Assembly (NCBI RefSeq): GCF_001982635.1
Contig: NZ_MKFI01000007.1
Location: forward strand, 504,501-568,500
DNA length: 64,000 nt
Source of the DNA: Bradyrhizobium mercantei
GTDB taxonomy: Bacteria > Pseudomonadota > Alphaproteobacteria > Rhizobiales > Xanthobacteraceae
Direction: 5' to 3'
Shown: in pieces, positions 34,852-42,191 of the stretch
Layout of the letters: the number at the start of each line of letters is the position of its first letter
Numbering within the stretch: position 1 is the stretch's first letter
Made by a program: the position numbers and the translations under genes
The notes under the pieces: generated by a model
The model's input: the letters and a program-made list of their open reading frames with translations, nothing else
The model's database searches: none
Told to the model about the DNA's origin: nothing

Positions 34852-35921
34852 GAGCCGGACCCAAAGTAAGCTGATATATTGGCTTCGACGTGGAACCGCT
34901 CCGCCGATTCATTCGCGGCGCGGGTCGTCGGCGCGAAGAACGTCGCGCGGGTGAATTGCGGTGACTGCTCCAGCAGGCGGATCAGCGATGGCGCGTCCTG
35001 GGTCAGCCCCACCACCTGCACCTTGTTGTTCTCGATGCGGAGCTCCGTGACATAGGTCGTATCGGGCAGCACGCGCGAGACGGCTTCCAGAACCATGACG
35101 CTCGACGGCGTGGTCTGCTTGCGCTTGGCCAGCAGGCCGAGCCCGGACGTATCGCCATTGGCATCGAGGCGCAGCGCGGCGCGACGCTGCGAGATCCGAT
35201 GTTGTAGGTCCTCCTGCTCCGATTGCAGGTATCCGCCGAGATAGATGTTCGCCAGCAGGGAGACCGCGGCCGCGGCCGCGGTCGAGACCAGGCCGATGCG
35301 CAGCAGGCGCGGAACCGCCGGCCCGGCAAGGCCGCGTAGCGAGCGGTCGAGCAGCGTCACCTGTTGCGGGGTGCCGTCGCTGCCAACCGCCGGCGCCGAC
35401 ACCGCAACGGAGGCGGCCCCCAGCATCCCGGCCATCCGGATCAACGGATCGACCTTGGCCGCCGCGGTCGCGCTGAACGCGACTTCGATGCGGTCATTGG
35501 AGATCGGCTGCGGCGCACCCCAGCCGAACGCGGCGTCCGCGGCGGTCCATGGTGTCAGCCGGTCGACCTGCGCGCGGATCATGCCGTCGAGGAAGTCGCC
35601 CGCCTGGCTCGGGAAATCGAGCACACGGCTGACGACGTGGTCCGATCGCAATCGCACCTCGATACGGCTGCCGTCGAGCGCCGTCTTCCACTCCGCCGGC
35701 AACGGAGGCCGCGGCGCATCGTGATCGAGCCGGAACGAAAGCGGCGCTGACGGCGAGCCGTCCTTCGCCGCAGCGAGGCGCGCGGTGAACGTGCCGTCGG
35801 CGTTCTCGTCGAGCGCGACGCTGCGCCGGCGCATGAACCTGCCCGCGACGCCGTCAACGGTCGTCGCCACCGCGCCGATCCATTGCTCGAACCATTGCCG
35901 TGCTTCGGCGAGCATTGCCAT
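34848..35921 (-). CDS. gspL: T2SS protein GspL (PilN-like)
   Basis: A protein of 357 residues: a cytoplasmic domain resembling the actin-like fold, reduced (LRSDHVVSRVLDFPSQAGDF), one transmembrane helix (IGLVSTAAAAAVSLLANIYL, about 210-230), and a periplasmic PilN-type domain (VLEAVSRVLPDTTYVTELRI). ATG 35921 is preferred because it overlaps the gspK stop; the frame extends 53 codons further within gspK. It recruits the GspE ATPase to the membrane. Confidence 0.84.
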   Translation of the reverse strand: MAMLAEARQWFEQWIGAVATTVDGVAGRFMRRRSVALDENADGTFTARLAAAKDGSPSAPLSFRLDHDAPRPPLPAEWKTALDGSRIEVRLRSDHVVSRVLDFPSQAGDFLDGMIRAQVDRLTPWTAADAAFGWGAPQPISNDRIEVAFSATAAAKVDPLIRMAGMLGAASVAVSAPAVGSDGTPQQVTLLDRSLRGLAGPAVPRLLRIGLVSTAAAAAVSLLANIYLGGYLQSEQEDLQHRISQRRAALRLDANGDTSGLGLLAKRKQTTPSSVMVLEAVSRVLPDTTYVTELRIENNKVQVVGLTQDAPSLIRLLEQSPQFTRATFFAPTTRAANESAERFHVEANISAYFGSGS

Positions 35922-36850
35922 CAACCTTTCCTGCGCGGCAGAACGATACTTCGCGGCTCGACGTCGTTCTGCCAGGACAACACACGATATGGCTCGACCT
36001 TGTCGCCGAGCGCAATCACCGCTTCGGACGAAGTGCGGTGACCGTTGCGGAACCGGATCGATATTGCGATCCGGTAGCAAGGACTCTGCGCCGTCGAAGC
36101 GGCAGGCTGCGGATTGGGGCCCTGCGCGCCCGCGGCGATGCCGTTCGGCGACGGAGCACTTGCCCCGAGCGCGGACGACCCGAAACTGTCCTGTTGCTTC
36201 CCCGACGCCTTATCCACCGCCAGCGCGACTTCGGGTGCAGCGATGGTCGGATCGACATCCGGACTGCCGTTGAACACCGTCACGAACGGCAACACGCGAT
36301 CGACGAAGGCTTCCGGGATGCCGGCGACCAGCGCCAGCTCGTTGACATGGGTGAACAGCCCCTGGCGCGGCGAATAGCCAAGCGCGTTGTAGCGCGCGGC
36401 CTCCACATTCTCGCTGCCCGGCGTGGGCCGGGTTCGCCAGCCGACGATGCGATCGGCATATTCGGAAGCGGCGTCCTTTCGGGCGCCGAGCACGACGAAG
36501 AGGCCGGTCAGCATTTCCTTCGACGCATAGTTCAGGTCGACGCGGCCGGCTTCCGACGTGAAGCTCACGTTGACGCTGGCATCATCCAGCCCGAAATGGA
36601 ATGCTCCGTACTGCGGCCTCGTCTTGTCGTCGGTCAGCGTCAGCTGATAGGCGGTGAGCTCGAGCCCGGCCGACACCAGCGCCTCGGTCTGCAACGACAG
36701 ATCGCTGGCCGCCAACGCGCGCGCTGATGCGGCAAGATAGGCCGAGAAGATGATCGCAAGCGACGACAGCGCGAGCAGGATCCAGAGCACCGCAACGATG
36801 ACGAAGCCGCGATTGGCCGGCGATCGGCCGAGATTGCCGGGCGCACCCAT
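35921..36850 (-). CDS. gspK: T2SS minor pseudopilin GspK
   Basis: A protein of 309 residues. The prepilin-like leader ends RGFVIVAVLWILLALSSLAI, which lacks Glu at position +5, as is normal for GspK. The large globular domain contains the GspK SAM-like segment (AGRVDLNYASKEMLTGLFVV and RQGLFTHVNELALVAGI). ATG 36850 overlaps the gspJ stop (ATGA). It caps the pseudopilus tip with GspI and GspJ. Confidence 0.88.
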   Translation of the reverse strand: MGAPGNLGRSPANRGFVIVAVLWILLALSSLAIIFSAYLAASARALAASDLSLQTEALVSAGLELTAYQLTLTDDKTRPQYGAFHFGLDDASVNVSFTSEAGRVDLNYASKEMLTGLFVVLGARKDAASEYADRIVGWRTRPTPGSENVEAARYNALGYSPRQGLFTHVNELALVAGIPEAFVDRVLPFVTVFNGSPDVDPTIAAPEVALAVDKASGKQQDSFGSSALGASAPSPNGIAAGAQGPNPQPAASTAQSPCYRIAISIRFRNGHRTSSEAVIALGDKVEPYRVLSWQNDVEPRSIVLPRRKG

Positions 36851-37569
36851 CACGTCTTCCCCTGGTCGGTCGCAGCGTCGGACCCCTGCTTGTCGCCGCA
36901 ATTGCCGTCCGGCTTGGTGCAGTCGCTCGGAATCTGGACATGGACCGGCGCGATGGTCGAAACCGACAGGACGCGCTGGCTCGCCGCGTCACGCACGGTG
37001 AGCCGGATCATCGCCGGCAGTTTGCTGGCATCCTTCCACGCGCTCTTCCAGGCCCGGTCGGCGCCGGCATAGGCAAAGGACAGCCGATAGGGCGCGCGCA
37101 GCAACACGACGGGACTGCCGAGATGCACCTGCTCCGACAGCGACACCCCGTCGGCCAGCGGCGTGAAGCGCGTCTGGGTGCGAACCGTGACGAACTCGCC
37201 GCGATCCCTGACCTCGCCGAGGCGCACCACGTCGAGCCCCGCCCCGGCATTCGGCCCGACCGACGTCCGCACGAACGTGACCGACAATTCCGATCCGTCG
37301 AACAGCGGCTTGTGGGTATCGCGGTTGGCGGCAACGAACTCCGCCGCGGCGAGATCGGCGCCGATCCGCTCCAGCGCGATCCCGATCAATTCGCTGCGCT
37401 GGATCCGGTCAATGCCCCTGTTCCAGCTCGGCAGCCATTCTCCCGTGATGCCGGCGAGGGCCGACAGCAACAGCCCCATCAGCGCCAGCGCGACGATGGT
37501 CTCGATCAGCGTGAAGCCGCGTTCACCCGCTCGCTCGGCTGTCCTTGTTGCTGTCTTGACCGCGGTCAT
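36850..37569 (-). CDS. gspJ: T2SS minor pseudopilin GspJ
   Basis: A protein of 239 residues with a type IV prepilin leader and processing site ERG-FTLIETIVALALMGLLLS. The globular beta domain includes LAAAEFVAANRDTHKPLFDG and the C-terminal DAASQRVLSVSTIAPVHV; the size fits GspJ. It overlaps gspI by 4 bases (37566-37569). It is probably cleaved by the prepilin peptidase at 33142. Confidence 0.86.
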   Translation of the reverse strand: MTAVKTATRTAERAGERGFTLIETIVALALMGLLLSALAGITGEWLPSWNRGIDRIQRSELIGIALERIGADLAAAEFVAANRDTHKPLFDGSELSVTFVRTSVGPNAGAGLDVVRLGEVRDRGEFVTVRTQTRFTPLADGVSLSEQVHLGSPVVLLRAPYRLSFAYAGADRAWKSAWKDASKLPAMIRLTVRDAASQRVLSVSTIAPVHVQIPSDCTKPDGNCGDKQGSDAATDQGKT

Positions 37570-38027
37570 TCCGAAGACCTCGGCATCAGGCGCACGGTGC
37601 GAATGTCGGACAGGGCGCCGCCCGGCGATTTGACGCGAATCCGCACCAGTTCCGGGGCCCAGGGCGCGTTGCCCTCGGGCACCGTCCAGTCGCCGCCGAG
37701 CGGACTGACATCGATGGTCCAGCGGTAGCCTTCCGCCTGCCCTGTCGATGCGCCCGGCTGCAATTCCGCGCGGGGCGGAATACCGACCGTCATCAACGTG
37801 CGCACCGCCTGCATCAGCGCGACGTGTTGTTCCATCGCCCGCACGCCGCGCGTCTTGACGCCCATCACGGCGCCGATCGCAACGATCGAGACAGCCACCA
37901 GCGCCAGCGCCACCAGCACTTCGATGATGGTGAAGCCCGCATCAGCGCGGTCAGTTGGCGGCGACGTCGCGAGCAACGATTTCAACCCTTCCGGTGAGCC
38001 AATTGACGCGAACCTCATATCCCGCAT
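37566..38027 (-). CDS. gspI: T2SS minor pseudopilin GspI
   Basis: A protein of 153 residues from the ATG at 38027. The prepilin site is DAG-FTIIEVLVALALVAVSIV. ATG 38027 or 38018 would overlap gspH by about 70 bases and has a poor ribosome site; a TTG at 37976 preceded by GAAGGG at 9 bases would give a 14-residue leader and is a credible true start. The mature part carries the GspI pattern (EGYRWTIDVSPL). Confidence 0.82.
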   Translation of the reverse strand: MRDMRFASIGSPEGLKSLLATSPPTDRADAGFTIIEVLVALALVAVSIVAIGAVMGVKTRGVRAMEQHVALMQAVRTLMTVGIPPRAELQPGASTGQAEGYRWTIDVSPLGGDWTVPEGNAPWAPELVRIRVKSPGGALSDIRTVRLMPRSSE

Positions 38028-38424
38028 CGAGCCGCGTCAGCGCGATGGAGCCGCCGCAGGAACCGCCATTGGCGAAGAAGCGGATGGTCGACAGCGCCGC
38101 GCGGCGCTGGCAGCTTTGCGGCAGCACCGCATCGAACCGCACGTCATCGGGGATTCGCACCGTCATGCGCGACGCCCCCGAATGGATCACCCGGCTCGAC
38201 GCATCCACCAGCGTCGCGACGCTGGTGCTGCGCTCGATCGCCGCATTGCGATCGGCCTTCAGCAACGTCGCGGTTTGCAGCGCATAGGCCTGCAAGCGCG
38301 ACCGTGAGGTCTGGTGTGGAATGAACGGAAGCAGCACGGCCGCCAGCAGCGCGATGATGGCGAGCACGCACACCATCTCGAGCAGGGTAAAACCGCGCTG
38401 CGTCGCGTCATTCATGCGCGCCAT
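37951..38424 (-). CDS. gspH: T2SS minor pseudopilin GspH
   Basis: A protein of 157 residues. The leader MARMNDATQRG is followed by FTLLEMVCVLAIIALLAAVL. ATG 38424 has AAGGA 5 bases upstream and lies 14 bases after the gspG stop, so the longer frame beginning at 38520 inside gspG is rejected. Two Cys (PQSCQRR, NGGSCGGS) could pair in the globular domain. Confidence 0.85.
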   Translation of the reverse strand: MARMNDATQRGFTLLEMVCVLAIIALLAAVLLPFIPHQTSRSRLQAYALQTATLLKADRNAAIERSTSVATLVDASSRVIHSGASRMTVRIPDDVRFDAVLPQSCQRRAALSTIRFFANGGSCGGSIALTRLDAGYEVRVNWLTGRVEIVARDVAAN

Positions 38425-38437
38425 GCATCCTTCTTTG

Positions 38438-38950
38438 TCACTCGTTGTTGGCGGCCGTGGTCTTCTCGAGCGAGATATCGGCCGAGGTACCGCTGCCGCC
38501 CTCCTGACCGTCGGAGCCATAGGAGACGATGTCGTATGGCCCGTGCTCGCCGGGCGAGCGATAGAGATAAGGGTGGTTCCAGGGATCGTTCGGGACGTTG
38601 CCGCCCTTCAGATACGGGCCGTTCCAAGCGGCGACGCCCGGCGTACGCCGGACCAGCGCGGCAAGTCCCTCTGCCGTGGAGGGGAAGCGCCCGGCGTCGA
38701 GATAGAACAGATCGAGCGCGCTGGAGAAGCTCTGCAACTGGATGCGCGCGGTCTTGACCTTGGATTCGCTGAGATAGTTGAGCACGCGCGGCCCGATCAG
38801 CCCCATGATGAGGCCGATGATCGCGATCACGACCAGCATCTCGACCAGCGTGAAGCCCGCCTCGCCCGTTCGTCCCGGCCGTTGCGATTGCGTGCGATTG
38901 CGTCCCGCTCGCGTGGACAATGCCTCGATGATGGTGATGCGCGATATCAT
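38438..38950 (-). CDS. gspG: T2SS major pseudopilin GspG
   Basis: A protein of 170 residues. A long 32-residue leader ends TGEAG-FTLVEMLVVIAIIGLIMG. The core is strongly conserved: KVKTARIQLQSFSSALDLFY, DAGRFPSTAEGLAALVRR, WNGPYLKG and NDPWNHPYLYRSPGEHGPYD, ending with the calcium-loop region SYGSDGQEGG. ATG 38950 lies 18 bases after the gspF stop. It forms the pseudopilus shaft. Confidence 0.93.
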   Translation of the reverse strand: MISRITIIEALSTRAGRNRTQSQRPGRTGEAGFTLVEMLVVIAIIGLIMGLIGPRVLNYLSESKVKTARIQLQSFSSALDLFYLDAGRFPSTAEGLAALVRRTPGVAAWNGPYLKGGNVPNDPWNHPYLYRSPGEHGPYDIVSYGSDGQEGGSGTSADISLEKTTAANNE

Positions 38951-38967
38951 GACCGATGACCCCTGCT

Positions 38968-40179
38968 TTAGCCGACTAGCTGCGTGACCGAGAGCAGCGC
39001 CGTCATCACCGATACGATCAGTCCGCCGACGACGGTGCTGATCGTGATGATCGCCAGCGGACCGACGATGCCGACGACGCGGTCCAGGCTGCGCTGCAAT
39101 TTTGCTTCGTAGAATTCCGCGACCCGCCCGGCCAAGGCCGGCAGTTGCCCGGTCTCTTCGCCGAGCCGCAGCATGCGGACCGCCATCGGCGGCAGGCTGT
39201 CCGCCACCGCGAGGGCTTCCGATAATTTGCCGCCATGACGGACGCGGTCGGCGGCGGCGGTCCAGTTCGCCTCGCTCCCGGTCACCGCCATGATGTCGAC
39301 GAGGATGCGCAGCGCGGCCGTGAGGTTGACGCCGCTGCCGAGCAGGACGCCGAGATTGCGGCAGAACAGGCTGGCGCGGTAGAACTGGAAAGCGCTGCTG
39401 ATGCCCGGCACCCGCGAGATCCCGTTGACCAGGGCGGCGCGCACCCGCGCCTGCCGCAGCAGCCACCACACGAGCGCGATCGTCGCCGCGCTGATCAGGC
39501 TCGCCGCCGTGGCATTGGCGCGCAGGAAATCCGATAGCGCGATGAAGCTGGCGAGCGCGGTATCCGACTTGCCGCCGAAATCGCCCAGCACCGTCGAGAA
39601 TTGCGGCAGCACGAACAGCAGGAAGAACAGCATCACGCCGGATGCCGCGACCAGCACGAAGGCCGGATACTGCATCGCGTCGGTCAGCTTGCGCCGCATC
39701 TGCTCGGAGCGCGCGCGCTCGGTTCCCAGCATCTCCAGCACGGAATCCAGCGTGCCGGAGATTTCGCCGACCCGGACCAGGGCGATATACATCGGCTGGA
39801 ACAGGGTCGGATGATCCGCCACCGCATCGGCAAAGCTCTCGCCGGTAAGCAGGGCGGCGCGAATTTTCGCCACCACCGGACGCATCCGGCCGACATCGGC
39901 GTCGCCGGACAACAGCTCCAGCGCATCGTCGAGCCGCGCGCCGGCCTTGAGCAGCAGCGCGAGATCGCGCGTGAACGTGGTGACCTCGGCGGCGCTCGGC
40001 CCGCCGAACAGGCTGCGGCCACCGGCGGCGCCGGATGCGCGCTTGTCCTCGGTGGTTTCGATCGGCAGCAGCTTGAGATATTCGATCCGCCGCGCCACCT
40101 CGGCCGCGGTCGGTGCCGAGATCGTGCCGTTCACGATCTCGCCGGCCTGGGTCAGAGCGCGATAGCGATAATTCGGCAC
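38968..40179 (-). CDS. gspF: T2SS inner-membrane platform protein GspF
   Basis: A protein of 403 residues starting with GTG: PNYRYRALTQAGEIVNGTIS. Two copies of the T2SSF domain are visible (FTRDLALLLKAGARLDDALE at about 73 and FCRNLGVLLGSGVNLTAALR at about 275), and three membrane helices include PAFVLVAASGVMLFFLLFVL. It is four bases downstream of gspE. Confidence 0.92.
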   Translation of the reverse strand: MPNYRYRALTQAGEIVNGTISAPTAAEVARRIEYLKLLPIETTEDKRASGAAGGRSLFGGPSAAEVTTFTRDLALLLKAGARLDDALELLSGDADVGRMRPVVAKIRAALLTGESFADAVADHPTLFQPMYIALVRVGEISGTLDSVLEMLGTERARSEQMRRKLTDAMQYPAFVLVAASGVMLFFLLFVLPQFSTVLGDFGGKSDTALASFIALSDFLRANATAASLISAATIALVWWLLRQARVRAALVNGISRVPGISSAFQFYRASLFCRNLGVLLGSGVNLTAALRILVDIMAVTGSEANWTAAADRVRHGGKLSEALAVADSLPPMAVRMLRLGEETGQLPALAGRVAEFYEAKLQRSLDRVVGIVGPLAIITISTVVGGLIVSVMTALLSVTQLVG

Positions 40180-40183
40180 GGCG

Positions 40184-41860
40184 TCACCGCACCGTCGCCA
40201 CGCGGAGGATCTCGGCGGGCGAGGTCAATCCGGCGCGGCATTTGGCGACCCCGTCATCGAGCATCGTGGTCATGCCCGCCCGGATCGCCATCGTATCGAT
40301 CTTCAGCCCGTCGGTTCGCTCTCCGATCAGTTCACGCAGTTCATTGGACAGTTCGAGCAGCTCGAACACGCCGAGGCGGCCGCGATAGCCGGTGCCGCCG
40401 CAGCGCTCGCAGCCGGATGGCTCCTGGATGATCTCGTCCGCGCAGAACCCGAGCGCGGCGAGCCGGGGATCCTCGGTGAAGTCAGCCGCCGCCAGCGGCC
40501 GCGCCGTCTTGCAGCGCTCGCACAATTGCCGGACCAGACGTTGCGCGATCACGCCGCGCAACACGGAACGCAGCAGATAACCCTCGACCCCGAGGTCGAG
40601 CAGGCGCGGCACTGCGGCCGCCGCCGTCTCGGTGTGCAGCGTCGTCAGCACCAGATGCCCGGTCAGCGCCGCATGCACCGCGACATGCGCGGTCTCAGAG
40701 TCGCGGATTTCGCCGACCATGATCACATCAGGGTCCTGGCGAACGAAGGACCGCAGGGCGGTCGCGAAGGTCAGGCCGATCGCGGGCTTGATCTGGGACT
40801 GGTTGACGCCGGGAATCTCGTATTCGACCGGGTCCTCGATCGTCAGGATCTTGCGGCTGGGCTCGTTGAGGATCGACAGGATGGTCGCCAGCGTCGTGGT
40901 CTTGCCGCTGCCGGTCGGCCCGGTGATCACAACCATGCCGTGCGGCAGCTTCAGGAGTCGCCGCAACTTGCCTTCGTCGGGCTCGGAAAACCCCAGCTTT
41001 TCGACGACCAGCAGGCCGCGATCCTTGGGCAGGATGCGGATCACGGCGGATTCGCCGTGCTGCGTCGGCATGATCGCGACGCGGATATCGATGTCGGTCC
41101 GCCCGGCCCGCAGCCGCGCCGCGCCGTCCTGCGGCAGGCGGCGCTCGGCGATATTGAGATTGGCGATGATCTTGATGCGGGAGACCACCGCCTGCGGCAG
41201 CACGCCGGTCAGCGCCGCGACCGGCCGCAGCAAGCCGTCGATCCGCAGGCGCACCATGAGGCCGGCGGAAAACGGCTCGATATGGATGTCGCTGGCGCGA
41301 AGCTCGACCGCCTTCTCGATCAGGTCATTGACCGCGCGCACCACCGGTGCGCCGCTGGCGAGATCGCGCAGGCTCTCGATGTCGTCTTCGCGCGGCAGTG
41401 CCGCCGCCGTATCAGCGGCCTCGGCTTCCTCGGCACTGGAGGAGTTGTTCAGCGCGATGGCGACGTCCTCAGATGACGCCACTTTCACATTGATGCCGGC
41501 ACCAAGCACGATCTGTGCCGCGCGCAGCGTTGCCTGGTCGGTCGGGTCGACCACCGCAAGCACCGTGGTCCCATCGGCGGCCCGGCACGGATAGACCATG
41601 GTCTCGCGCAGGAAGCGCGGCGAGAACGCCCCGACCAGCGGTTCGACCGAGGTCATCTCCTGCAACGTCAGGCGGCCGAGCGCAAAGAAGCGCGCGGCTT
41701 CGTCGGCGAATTCAGTCGGTGAGAGGCTGGTGAGCTCCCACAGCTTCAACTGCCTGACGTCGGCGCCCTGCCCGGTCCGCTCAGCCGATCCCTCGATCGG
41801 CGCCAGGTGATTGTTCTGACGGAGATAATCCACGAACCGAACGGACAGGTCGTTGGCCAT
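40184..41860 (-). CDS. gspE: T2SS ATPase GspE
   Basis: A protein of 558 residues: an N-terminal GspE domain, then an ATPase core with Walker A GPTGSGKTTT (about 312-321), VEYEIPGVNQSQI (Asp box region), Walker B PDVIMVGEIRDSETA, and a C-terminal four-Cys zinc site (CERC near 443 and CERC near 483). It powers pseudopilus assembly from the cytoplasm. It is the first gene of the minus-strand gsp operon, divergent from gspD. Confidence 0.94.
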   Translation of the reverse strand: MANDLSVRFVDYLRQNNHLAPIEGSAERTGQGADVRQLKLWELTSLSPTEFADEAARFFALGRLTLQEMTSVEPLVGAFSPRFLRETMVYPCRAADGTTVLAVVDPTDQATLRAAQIVLGAGINVKVASSEDVAIALNNSSSAEEAEAADTAAALPREDDIESLRDLASGAPVVRAVNDLIEKAVELRASDIHIEPFSAGLMVRLRIDGLLRPVAALTGVLPQAVVSRIKIIANLNIAERRLPQDGAARLRAGRTDIDIRVAIMPTQHGESAVIRILPKDRGLLVVEKLGFSEPDEGKLRRLLKLPHGMVVITGPTGSGKTTTLATILSILNEPSRKILTIEDPVEYEIPGVNQSQIKPAIGLTFATALRSFVRQDPDVIMVGEIRDSETAHVAVHAALTGHLVLTTLHTETAAAAVPRLLDLGVEGYLLRSVLRGVIAQRLVRQLCERCKTARPLAAADFTEDPRLAALGFCADEIIQEPSGCERCGGTGYRGRLGVFELLELSNELRELIGERTDGLKIDTMAIRAGMTTMLDDGVAKCRAGLTSPAEILRVATVR

Positions 41861-42191
41861 TCCAGATATCCCGCCACACTATCCCGGATCAGTTCGTGCC
41901 AAGGGCCGCTGCGTGCCGTCGCATTCGGCTCCCGGCAATTGTGCGGTTATCGATCCGAAGTGTGACAGCTGTGCGAAGTCACATCGCTCACCCACTCAAG
42001 AAGCTTTGACGTGGCATCGCGGACACGACGGCGCACGGCTGCACAATTTTGGTGCGATGCGAGGGCAAGGCGCGAACGACAATCATGTAACCAATTTATT
42101 TCTGTCATGTTCGATCGCTAAGAGTCCCTCCGGGGTAGGACCGATCGTCGCAAGCAATCGAAATTCCAGTTAGTCAGACCGAAGGGCCTTC
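41861..42191. promoter_or_regulatory. Divergent gspE/gspD intergenic region
   Basis: This 331-base gap should hold promoters for both halves of the T2SS. It contains an inverted repeat TGTGAC-N11-GTCACA (41961-41983) and an isolated CTGTCAT (42102-42108) in an AT-rich patch. GAAGGG precedes the gspD ATG by 5 bases. No coding sequence was seen. Confidence 0.5.

Noticed and set aside
41961..41983. TGTGAC-N11-GTCACA as a CRP site for the T2SS
   Set aside because: CRP needs TGTGA-N6-TCACA; the spacer here is far too long, so it is noted only as an inverted repeat.
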